Source: Solidesulfovibrio carbinolicus
GTDB lineage: Bacteria; Desulfobacterota; Desulfovibrionia; Desulfovibrionales; Desulfovibrionaceae
Direction of reading: 5' to 3'
DNA: 64,000 nucleotides
Assembly: GCF_004135975.1 (NCBI RefSeq)
Contig: NZ_CP026538.1
Location: forward strand, 992,001-1,056,000
Of the stretch, positions 26,466-34,251 are shown piece by piece. The position numbers and the translations under genes are program-made. Below the pieces are notes generated by a model. The model did no database searches, was not told where the DNA came from, and was given only the letters and a program-made list of their open reading frames with translations. Each line of letters begins with the position of its first letter. Positions within the stretch are counted from its first letter, which is position 1.

Positions 26466-27353
26466 ATGAAAAAGATCGGATTTATCGGCCTTGGCATCAT
26501 GGGCAAGCCCATGTGCCGTAATTTGCTGCAGGCCGGCTACGAGGTCACGGTTTTCAGCCGTACCGCCGCCAACGTCGAAGCGGTGACAACCCATGGCGCA
26601 GTCTACGCTCCGTCGCCGGCCGCCGTGGCCGAGGCCAGCGAGCTGGTCATCACCATGGTGCCGGATTCGCCGCAGGTGCGCGAGGTGATCCTGGGCGAGG
26701 CCGGCGTCATCTGTGGGGCCAAGCCCGGCACGTACGTCGTGGACATGAGCTCGATTGCGCCGCTGACCAGCCGGGAAGTGGCGGCCGAGCTGGCCGCAAA
26801 GGGCGTGCGGTTTCTCGACGCGCCGGTCAGCGGCGGCGAACCCAAGGCCATTGACGGCACGTTGTCGGTGATGGTTGGCGGCGAGGCGGCGGATTTCGAG
26901 GCGGTCAAGCCCGTGCTGTCGGCCATGGCCGGGTCCGTGACGCGGGTGGGCGAGGTCGGGGCCGGCAACGTGGCCAAGCTGGCCAACCAGATCGTGGTGG
27001 CGCTTAATATCGCGGCCATGTCCGAGGCCCTGGTCCTGGCGGCCAAGGCCGGGGTGGAGCCGGATCTCGTCTATCAGGCCATTCGCGGCGGGCTGGCCGG
27101 CAGCACGGTGCTGGACGCCAAGGCGCCGCTGGTCATGGACCGCAAGTTCGATCCCGGCTTTCGCATCAAGCTGCACGCCAAGGATTTGAACAACGTCATG
27201 AACACGGCCCATGAGCTGCATGTGCCGCTGCCCTTTACCGCCGCAGTGATGGAAGTGATGCAGGCCATGATGGCCGACGGCTGCGGCGAGGACGACCACG
27301 GCAGCATCATCCGCCACTTCGAAAAACTCGCCGGCGTCACCGTCGCCCGCTGA
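26466..27353 (+). CDS. 2-hydroxy-3-oxopropionate (tartronate semialdehyde) reductase
   Basis: 295 residues of the beta-hydroxyacid dehydrogenase family. The NAD(P) motif is GLGIMGKPMCRNL at the N-terminus; the substrate loop is DAPVSGGEPKAIDGTLSVMVGG; the catalytic Lys is in GAGNVAKLANQIVVALNIAAMSEAL; the C-terminal signature is KDLNNVMNTAHE. With the upstream isomerase it would reduce tartronate semialdehyde to glycerate. The ATG follows CTGGAG. It resembles GarR/GlxR. Confidence 0.9.
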   Translation: MKKIGFIGLGIMGKPMCRNLLQAGYEVTVFSRTAANVEAVTTHGAVYAPSPAAVAEASELVITMVPDSPQVREVILGEAGVICGAKPGTYVVDMSSIAPLTSREVAAELAAKGVRFLDAPVSGGEPKAIDGTLSVMVGGEAADFEAVKPVLSAMAGSVTRVGEVGAGNVAKLANQIVVALNIAAMSEALVLAAKAGVEPDLVYQAIRGGLAGSTVLDAKAPLVMDRKFDPGFRIKLHAKDLNNVMNTAHELHVPLPFTAAVMEVMQAMMADGCGEDDHGSIIRHFEKLAGVTVAR

Positions 27354-27373
27354 CGCGCCGCTCCATACAGGAT

Positions 27374-27425
27374 GGGGGGGCCGGGGGCCTTAGGCCCCCC
27401 GGCGGGGTTCGGGGCAGCGCCCCGA
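27374..27425 (-). repeat. GC-rich palindromic repeat, copy 11, double hairpin
   Basis: A type-A stem with a second hairpin, TCGGGGC with GCCCCGA (27409-27425), in place of the normal box. A GA-rich tract links it to the stop of the minus-strand oxidoreductase at 27440. Confidence 0.8.
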
Positions 27426-27439
27426 TCTTCTCTTCCTCC

Positions 27440-28774
27440 TCAGAACATATACCGCAAATAATAGCCGCAGGTCGGATAGGTCCAGATGCCTTGGCGCAGG
27501 GCCGAGGCCGGAAGGTTCTGGCGCATGGCCAGGGCCACGACGTTTATCAATTCCTCGGCGGCATGTCCCAGGATATGCGCGCCGAGGATGCGGTCGTCAT
27601 CCGGCGACACCAGCGTTTTGGACCAGCCCACGGTCTCGCCCAGACGTTGCCAGGGGAAGCTGTCGGCCAGGTCGTATTCCTTTTTCACGTAGGCCAGGCC
27701 ACGCGCCTGGCAGTCGGCTTCGGTCAGCCCGCACATGGCGAGCGGCGGCTGGGTGAAAAGGGCGCTTGGCGTGCCCGTGCGGTCGATGGCCGTGGGCGTG
27801 CCCAGGAGATTGGCGGCCACGACCCGGCTTTCCAGATCGGCCGTGGGGGTCAGGGCATAGGGCGCGTCCAGGCAGTCGCCGGCGGCATGGACGTCGGGGT
27901 TGGTGACGCTTTGCAGCTGGTCGTTGACCGTGATTCCGGCCCTGGTGGCGGCCACGCCGGCCGCTTCGAGGCCAAGGCCGGCCAGTTGGGGCGGCCGGCC
28001 GGCGGCGTTGACCGCCATGTCGGCGGCCAGGGAGAAGCCCGGGCCGCTCACGCAAAGTCCCTGGGACTCCTGGTCGATGCGCGCCACCGGGGAGTTTAAG
28101 CGTACGGCGATGCCCATGGCTTCGGTGGCGGCCACCAGCCGGGCCACGAGGTCGGCGTCGAAGCGGCGCAGGGCGGCGTCGCCATGGGTGAGGATGGTCG
28201 CCCGCGCCCCGCAGGCGGCGGCCAGATGGGCCAGTTCGAAGGCGACAAAGCCGCCACCGACGAAGACGATGCGGGCCGGAAGCTTGGCCAAGGCCAGGAA
28301 ATCGTCGCTGGTGGCCAGATGCTCCACGCCCGGGAAGTCGAAGCGCTGGTGGGTGGCTCCCACGGCAATAAGGATTTTTTTGGCCTCGATGGTTTTTTCG
28401 CCGGCCCGCAAGGTGCGCGGGCCGGTGAAGGCGGCCCGGGCGTGCAGGACGTCGATGCCGCGTTTGGCGTAGTCGCCCGCCAGCCAGGGGGCCACGGGTT
28501 CGGTGAAGGTACGGGTGAAGGCGGCCATGGCCGGCCAGTCGGGCCGGGGTTCGCCGGCAAGGCCCTTGCCGGCCAGGTGGCGGGCCATGGCCACGGCCTC
28601 GGCCGGCCCCATGAGGACTTTTTTGGGGTTGCAGCCGGTGTGGGGGCACACGCCGCCAAGCAGACCTGATTCGATGACGCACACGGACCAGCCGGCCTCG
28701 CGGCAGGCCCTGGCCGCCGGGCCGCAGGCCGGGCCGCCGCCGATGACGGCCAGATCGTAGGCAAGGGTCGTCAT
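27440..28774 (-). CDS. FAD/NAD(P) disulfide oxidoreductase family protein, 444 aa
   Basis: The FAD motif is VIGGGPACGPAARA at about residues 10-23. The redox-active pair is Cys43 and Cys48 in GVCPHTGCNPKK. The NAD(P) motif is FVGGGFVAFELAHLAA, and the second FAD loop is HAAGDCLDAPYAL. The C-terminal interface has TYPTCGYYL where glutathione and lipoamide reductases carry the catalytic His and Glu of HPTxxE, so the usual acid-base dyad is absent. The substrate is unknown. The ATG at 28774 has GAGGTG upstream; an extension to 28858 has no support. Confidence 0.87.
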   Translation of the reverse strand: MTTLAYDLAVIGGGPACGPAARACREAGWSVCVIESGLLGGVCPHTGCNPKKVLMGPAEAVAMARHLAGKGLAGEPRPDWPAMAAFTRTFTEPVAPWLAGDYAKRGIDVLHARAAFTGPRTLRAGEKTIEAKKILIAVGATHQRFDFPGVEHLATSDDFLALAKLPARIVFVGGGFVAFELAHLAAACGARATILTHGDAALRRFDADLVARLVAATEAMGIAVRLNSPVARIDQESQGLCVSGPGFSLAADMAVNAAGRPPQLAGLGLEAAGVAATRAGITVNDQLQSVTNPDVHAAGDCLDAPYALTPTADLESRVVAANLLGTPTAIDRTGTPSALFTQPPLAMCGLTEADCQARGLAYVKKEYDLADSFPWQRLGETVGWSKTLVSPDDDRILGAHILGHAAEELINVVALAMRQNLPASALRQGIWTYPTCGYYLRYMF

Positions 28775-28980
28775 GGGGACACCTCGTGGGCCGGCCGTCG
28801 CGGGCCGGCGGTTGGACTTGGGGAGGTTGACGCATACCATGGATTCGACGTTTGCCATAGGGGCGGCTGCGGGAACGCCGGGAAGCCGGGCCGCTTGGCG
28901 GGTTTGCCTTGGGCCTGGGGTTGTGGCAACCCAGGGAAGGCCCGGACGCTGCCGTGTCCGCTTTGGCCGCGAGGATTGGG

Positions 28981-30114
28981 ATGACGCTCAAAAAAATGCT
29001 CAGGCAAGCGCCGCTCCTGCGGCCCCTTGGTTATCCGGTCTGGTCGCGCGGCGTTGTGGTGGTCTGCTTCGCCAAGGATCTCGCGGCGGTTGCGGCCATG
29101 CTTGGAGACGAGTTTTATACGAGCTGTCGCGCCTTCTTCATCGTGGACCAGGGCAGCCGCTCGCCTCGGGAAATCGCCGGACCGGCCGGCCCGTCGGGCG
29201 CGCGTCTGCCCGTGCGCAAGCTCTTCGGGGACCCGCTGCCCCTTGACGCCGACATCGCCCTGGCCCTGCCGTCTTACGGCTGGAACAAGCTCGCGGCCGG
29301 GGCCTGCGCCCTCAAGACCCTGGGATTTGACGCCTTCCACGTGCTTATGCCCATGCGCCGCGACGAATGGGTTTCGCCGTACTGGCCGGATTATTATGAA
29401 ACCAACAGGCAGGCGCTGGAGCGGGCTTATGCCCTGCTTGACGATGAGGAGAGCCGCCAGGTGTTCGCCGCCCGGGTGCGCGCCGTGGCGACGGGCAACA
29501 TCGGCTACTACCGGCTGTGCGGCTACAACGAATATTATCACCCGCAAGTGCAACCCCGCCCTGGAGACGTCGTCATCGACGGCGGCATCTCGGCCGACAT
29601 CCACTCCCAGCGCGCTTTTTGTCAAAGCATCGGGGACAAGGGCCGCCTCTACGGCTTCGAGCCCGACCCGGCCGGTTTCGCCGCCGCCTCAGGCCAGATC
29701 GCGGGCCAGGACGGTTGCCGCAATTTCCAGCTCGTGCCCCTTGGCCTGTGGAACGAGAAAACCGCGCTCCCGTTTGCCTCGGGCGGCGACGACTCCCGCG
29801 TGGTGGCGGACGGGGGGCAGGGCAATACGGTCTGCGAGATGACCACCATGGACGCTTTTGTGGCGGAAAACGCCCTGGAGCGGGTGGGTTTTATCAAGTT
29901 GGACGTTGAGGGGGCCGAGATGCGGGCCCTGGAAGGGGCTGTCGCGACCCTGGCCCGCAGCCGCCCCCGGTTGGCGATTTCCGTCTACCATCGGCCTGAG
30001 GATCTTTTTGTCATCCCGTTGTTCCTCAAGGATATCCTGCCTGACAGCTGTTTTTACCTGGGGCACCACACGGCCTGCGCCTTGGAAACGGTGCTCTACG
30101 TCCTGCCGCGGTGA
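28981..30114 (+). CDS. FkbM family methyltransferase, 377 aa
   Basis: The N-terminal 190 residues are an unrecognised domain (CFAKDLAAVAAMLGDEF, LMPMRRDEWVSPYWPDYYE). The C-terminal half is the FkbM SAM methyltransferase: GDVVIDGGISADIHS, GRLYGFEPDPAGF, TTMDAFV and FIKLDVEGAEMRALEGA. It is probably an O-methyltransferase acting on a sugar or other metabolite. The start ATG at 28981 has GAGG upstream. Glycosyltransferase genes follow two genes downstream, so a glycan target is plausible (inference). Confidence 0.87.
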   Translation: MTLKKMLRQAPLLRPLGYPVWSRGVVVVCFAKDLAAVAAMLGDEFYTSCRAFFIVDQGSRSPREIAGPAGPSGARLPVRKLFGDPLPLDADIALALPSYGWNKLAAGACALKTLGFDAFHVLMPMRRDEWVSPYWPDYYETNRQALERAYALLDDEESRQVFAARVRAVATGNIGYYRLCGYNEYYHPQVQPRPGDVVIDGGISADIHSQRAFCQSIGDKGRLYGFEPDPAGFAAASGQIAGQDGCRNFQLVPLGLWNEKTALPFASGGDDSRVVADGGQGNTVCEMTTMDAFVAENALERVGFIKLDVEGAEMRALEGAVATLARSRPRLAISVYHRPEDLFVIPLFLKDILPDSCFYLGHHTACALETVLYVLPR

Positions 30115-30161
30115 CGTTGTCGTGGGGGGCGGCCGGCGGGGCACATGCCAAGGAGGCAGAC

Positions 30162-31604
30162 ATGCGACATCAGGGACATTACGATCTGGCCGTCATCGGC
30201 GGCGGCGCGGCCGGGCTGACCGTGGCTGCCGGGGCCGGGCGGCTGGGCGTGAAAACGCTGCTCATCGAGGCCGAGCCGGCCCTTGGCGGCGACTGCCTGC
30301 ACTTTGGCTGCGTGCCGAGCAAGACGCTCATCGAAACCGCCCGGGCGCGCCATCTGGCCGCCCGGGCCGAGGCTTTCGGCCTGCCGGCCATGGCCCTCCC
30401 TCCGGTGGATTTCGCCGCCGTTCGCCGGCGCGTCGAGACGGTGATCGCCGGCATCCAGGAGCACGACTCCGTGGCCCGGTTCACGGGCCTGGGCGTAGAA
30501 GTCCGCTTCGGCCAGGCCCGGTTTCGCGACGCCAACAGCCTGGAGGTGGACGGCGAGACGGTCACGGCCGACCGCATCGTCATCGCCGCCGGATCGCGGG
30601 CCGCCGTGCCGGACATCCCGGGGCTGGCCGAGGCGGGCTACCTCACCAACCGTGAACTCTTTTCGCTGCCAAACCTCCCGGAATCCCTGGTTATCCTCGG
30701 CGGCGGGGCCATCGCGGCCGAGATGGGGCAGGTATTCGCCCGCCTGGGCAGCCGGGTGACCATCATCCAGCGAAGCGGCCGGCTGCTGTCCAAGGAAGAC
30801 CCGGACTTGGCCCGGGTGGTCGAGGCCGGGCTTGTCGCCGACGGCGTGCGACTTCTTTTAGGGGCCAAGGTCGTCCGCGTGGCCGGGCCGGACCCGGCCG
30901 GACTGCGCCTGGTCACGGTGGAGCAGGGGGGCGCGCGGGAGACCGTCGCCGCCCAGGCTCTCCTCGTGGCCCAGGGTCGAAGGCCCAACACCGACGCCCT
31001 GGGCCTTGACGCCGTGGGCATTGCCCATACAAAAAAAGGCCTTGTGCTGGACGGGCGGCTGCGCACCAACCTGCCCCACGTGTTCGGGGCCGGGGACGTG
31101 ACCGGCGAGCACCAGTTTACCCATGCCGCCGGCTACGAGGGCGGCGTGGTCCTGGCCGGGGCGGTGTTCCGGCTGCCCAGGCAGGTCGCCTACGGCTTCA
31201 TGCCGCGCTGCGTCCACAGCGACCCGGGGCTGGCCGCCGCCGGGTTGACCGAGGCCCAGGCCCAGGCCGCCGGCATCGCCCATACGGTGGTGGCCGAGCC
31301 CTACGCCGGCAACGACCGGGCCAGGGCGGCCGGGACCCCGGAAGGGCTGGTCAAGCTCGTGCTCGGCAAGCGGGGCCGGCTCCTGGGCGTGGGCATCGCC
31401 GGGGCCGGAGCCGGGGAGCAGTTGGCCTTGTGGCTGGCGGCCAAGGCCGGCAAGGTCGGGCTGTCCACCCTGGCCGGCACGGTGCTGCCCTATCCGACCC
31501 TGGCCGAGACCGGCAAACGGGCTGCCGGCCGGCCCCTTGAGGCGAAACTTTTTTCCGGATTGACCCGGCGCGTGCTGCGGTTGGTGTTCGGCTATCGGGG
31601 GTAA
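30162..31604 (+). CDS. mercuric reductase-like FAD disulfide oxidoreductase, 480 aa
   Basis: The FAD motif is VIGGGAAGLTVAAGAGRLG, the redox pair Cys45 and Cys50 is in GGDCLHFGCVPSKTLI, the NAD(P) motif is ILGGGAIAAEMGQVFARLG, and the second FAD loop is VFGAGDVTGEHQFTHAAGYEG. The interface reads YPTLAE, so the catalytic His of glutathione reductase is a Tyr. The heavy-metal N-terminal domain and the C-terminal Cys pair of true MerA are absent. The ATG at 30162 follows AAGGAGG. It shares an operon with the FkbM gene before it and two glycosyltransferases after it. Confidence 0.88.
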   Translation: MRHQGHYDLAVIGGGAAGLTVAAGAGRLGVKTLLIEAEPALGGDCLHFGCVPSKTLIETARARHLAARAEAFGLPAMALPPVDFAAVRRRVETVIAGIQEHDSVARFTGLGVEVRFGQARFRDANSLEVDGETVTADRIVIAAGSRAAVPDIPGLAEAGYLTNRELFSLPNLPESLVILGGGAIAAEMGQVFARLGSRVTIIQRSGRLLSKEDPDLARVVEAGLVADGVRLLLGAKVVRVAGPDPAGLRLVTVEQGGARETVAAQALLVAQGRRPNTDALGLDAVGIAHTKKGLVLDGRLRTNLPHVFGAGDVTGEHQFTHAAGYEGGVVLAGAVFRLPRQVAYGFMPRCVHSDPGLAAAGLTEAQAQAAGIAHTVVAEPYAGNDRARAAGTPEGLVKLVLGKRGRLLGVGIAGAGAGEQLALWLAAKAGKVGLSTLAGTVLPYPTLAETGKRAAGRPLEAKLFSGLTRRVLRLVFGYRG

Positions 31605-31613
31605 GGAGCGACG

Positions 31614-32885
31614 ATGACGGCAAAGCCGGTGCTGGTGATGGTGCTCAAGGGGTATCCGCGGATCTCCGAGACGTTTATTTCCAATGAGATCGAGCTGCTG
31701 GAGCGCCAGGGCTTTAGCGTGCGCATCGTGTCCATGCGACAGCCGCGCGAGAACTTCAGCCACGCCTCCGTGGCGCGCATCCAGGCCGAGGTGGTCTATC
31801 TGCCCGAGGCCATGCTGCCGGCCCTGGGGCGGCTTTTGGCCGCCAACCTCCGCACGGCCGCCTCCCGGCCGGCTGGCTATCTCAAAGCCGCCGGCCTCAT
31901 GCTGCGCCACTTTTTCGAAGCTCCCAAGTCGGCCACGGTCAAGCATCTGCTCCAGGCCGGACTGCTCTGCGACGAGGCCCTGCACCCGGGCGAAGCGCCC
32001 CATCTCCACGCCCATTTCGCCCATTCGCCGACGTCCGTGGCCATGTACGCCGGGCTTATGGCCGACGCGCCCGTGAGCTTCACCGGCCACGCCAAGGACG
32101 TCTGGACCCAGCGCCCCGAGCGTCTGGCCGAAAAGATCGGCCGGGCCGCCTTTGTCGTCACCTGCACCCAGGCCAACGCGGCGTATCTTAAAAAACTCTC
32201 GCCTAACGGCACGCCCATTTTTCCGGTCTACCACGGCATCGATCTGACCCTTTTTGACGGCGCGGCCGCCCGGCCGGCCGCCGGCCCGCCCTGGCGGTTT
32301 CTGACCGTGGCCCGGCTCACCGCCAAAAAAGGTCTGGACACCGTGCTGGACGCCCTGAGCCTGTTGGCCCGGGAGGGCCTCGATTTCACCTACGACCTCG
32401 TGGGCGCGGGCGAGGAGGCCACGGCGTTGGCCGAACAAGCGGCGCGCCTGGGGCTGGCCGACCGGGTGCGCTTCCACGGCGCCATGCCCCACGAACACGT
32501 CGTCGATCTTTATCGGGTCGCCCATGCCTTTCTCATCGGCTGCCGGGTGCTGCCAAACGGCGACCGCGACGGCGTGCCCAACGTCCTGGTCGAGGCCATG
32601 GCCATGGGCCTGCCCGTGGCAGCCACCAACGTCTCGGCCTTGCCGGAGCTGGCGATACATGGCGAAACGGCGCTGACGTGCGATCCCAACGACCCGGCCG
32701 CCCTGGCCGCCAACCTGCGCCGGCTGCTGGCCGACCCGGCCCTGGCCGGCAGGCTGGCCGCCGCCGCCCGGGAGCTGGTCGGCCGGGAATTCGACAACGT
32801 CGCCAACATCCGCCGGCTGGCCGCCGTGTTCGCGGCCCATGCCGGCGATCCGCCGGGGCGTTTCGCCCGGGACGCCGCCTTGTGA
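31614..32885 (+). CDS. GT4 family glycosyltransferase, 423 aa
   Basis: The GT-B fold is visible as an N-terminal PRISETFISNEI block and a C-terminal donor-binding half, with TVARLTAKKGLDTVLDAL, HGAMPHEHVVDLYRVA, and the EX7E-type region NVLVEAMAMGLPVAATNVSALPEL. The opening resembles colanic-acid transferases of the WcaL kind. It should transfer a sugar from a nucleotide donor during glycan or lipid-glycan assembly at the cytoplasmic face. The next transferase overlaps it by four bases. Confidence 0.9.
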   Translation: MTAKPVLVMVLKGYPRISETFISNEIELLERQGFSVRIVSMRQPRENFSHASVARIQAEVVYLPEAMLPALGRLLAANLRTAASRPAGYLKAAGLMLRHFFEAPKSATVKHLLQAGLLCDEALHPGEAPHLHAHFAHSPTSVAMYAGLMADAPVSFTGHAKDVWTQRPERLAEKIGRAAFVVTCTQANAAYLKKLSPNGTPIFPVYHGIDLTLFDGAAARPAAGPPWRFLTVARLTAKKGLDTVLDALSLLAREGLDFTYDLVGAGEEATALAEQAARLGLADRVRFHGAMPHEHVVDLYRVAHAFLIGCRVLPNGDRDGVPNVLVEAMAMGLPVAATNVSALPELAIHGETALTCDPNDPAALAANLRRLLADPALAGRLAAAARELVGREFDNVANIRRLAAVFAAHAGDPPGRFARDAAL

Positions 32886-33997
32886 ACGTCGCCTTTTACG
32901 CGCCGTTTAAGCCGCTCGACCATCCCGATCCGTCCGGGGACCGCACCATCGGCCGGGAGCTGGCCGCCGCTCTCACGGACCAGGGCATAACGCTCACCGT
33001 GGCCAGCCGCTTCCGGGCGCGCTGGCTGTCGTGCCGCCCCAGGCTCTGGATCGAGGCCCTTTTCGCCCGCCGGGCCGCCCTGGAGGCGGCCTCCCGGGCC
33101 AAGGCCCGGCTTTTTCTCACCTACCACGCCTATTACAAGTCCCCCGACGTCATCGGCCCCTACGTGGCCCGGGAACTCGGCATCCCCTACGTGGTGTTTC
33201 AGGGCGTGTATTCCACCAAACAACGCCGCCACCTCAAGACGCGCCTGGGCTACGAACTCAACCGTCGGTCGCTTTTGGCCGCTGATCTGGTCGTGTCCAA
33301 CCGCCGGCTGGACGTGGAGAATTTGCAGCGCCTGTTGCCCCGGCAGCGCCTGGGCTACGTGCGGCCCGGCATCGCCCCCGAAGCCTTTGCCTTTGACCCC
33401 GAGGCCCGGCGGGAGCTGCGCCGCCAGTGGGGCGTGGGGACCCGGCCGGTCATCATCACAGCGGCCATGTTCCGCGACGACGTCAAGACCGAGAGCCTGA
33501 CTTTTCTTTTTGAGCGCCTGGGCGAACTGCACCGGGCCGGGCGCGATTTCGCGTTGGTGGCGGCCGGCGACGGCCCGACCCGGGAGCGCCTGAACGCGCT
33601 GGCGACGAAAGAACTGCCCGGACGGGCCATCTTCCTGGGGCAAGTTCCTCGGGAGCGGCTTGGCGCGGTCTACAGCGCCGGGGACGTGTTCGCCTTTCCG
33701 GGCCTGCGGGAGTCGCTGGGTATGGTCTACCTGGAAGCCCAGGCGGCCGGGCTGCCGGTGGTGGCCCTGGCCGATGGCGGCGTTGCCGAGGTGGTGGCCG
33801 ACGGCGAGACGGGCATCCTTACGCCTCCGGCCGATCCGGCCGCCTATACCCGGGCCGTGGACGCCCTGCTGGGCGACCGGCAGCGCCGGTTGGCCATGGG
33901 CGAGGCGGCCCGGGCCTACGTGCGCGCCTCGCATGACCGGGCCAGGAATTACGGCGTGTTGGCCGGCGTGTTGCGCCGGCTGGCCGGGCAGGGCTGA
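32882..33997 (+). CDS. GT4 family glycosyltransferase, 371 aa
   Basis: The GTG start at 32882 overlaps the TGA of the previous transferase (GTGA), which indicates translational coupling. The protein begins MNVAFYAPFKPLDHPDPSGDR. The C-terminal donor domain shows PVIITAAMFRDDVKTESL, FLGQVPRERLGAVYSAGDVFAFPGLRESLGMVYLEAQAAG and GVAEVVADGETG. The pair probably acts in one surface-glycan pathway; the acceptor cannot be told from the sequence. Confidence 0.9.
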   Translation: MNVAFYAPFKPLDHPDPSGDRTIGRELAAALTDQGITLTVASRFRARWLSCRPRLWIEALFARRAALEAASRAKARLFLTYHAYYKSPDVIGPYVARELGIPYVVFQGVYSTKQRRHLKTRLGYELNRRSLLAADLVVSNRRLDVENLQRLLPRQRLGYVRPGIAPEAFAFDPEARRELRRQWGVGTRPVIITAAMFRDDVKTESLTFLFERLGELHRAGRDFALVAAGDGPTRERLNALATKELPGRAIFLGQVPRERLGAVYSAGDVFAFPGLRESLGMVYLEAQAAGLPVVALADGGVAEVVADGETGILTPPADPAAYTRAVDALLGDRQRRLAMGEAARAYVRASHDRARNYGVLAGVLRRLAGQG

Positions 33998-34251
33998 AAA
34001 AGGCGCTGGCCCAACAGGGCGGTTTTGTGGTAGAAAATAGCACTTTTTGCAGTGATCCGAAGGCGCGAGCCCGGTTTTGGGGCTCTGGGCGGCATTGGTC
34101 GCCAAAGACTGTCGAGGTTGTCGTGAACGGCCGATAGCCCAGGGGCAAGCCCTGTGGCTGTGGGTGGCGTTTGGTGCGGGCTTGGCAGGAGGATAACGTC
34201 AGTCAGCCTTCCGCTCGCGCGGCGTGGCGGCGAGCGGGCGATGGAGCCGTG

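Noticed and set aside
34000-34251. Riboswitch (for example c-di-GMP) ahead of the CBS-PAS kinase
   Set aside because: There is a leader of about 250 bases with a bulged hairpin, but I could not find the conserved core of any riboswitch class that I know.
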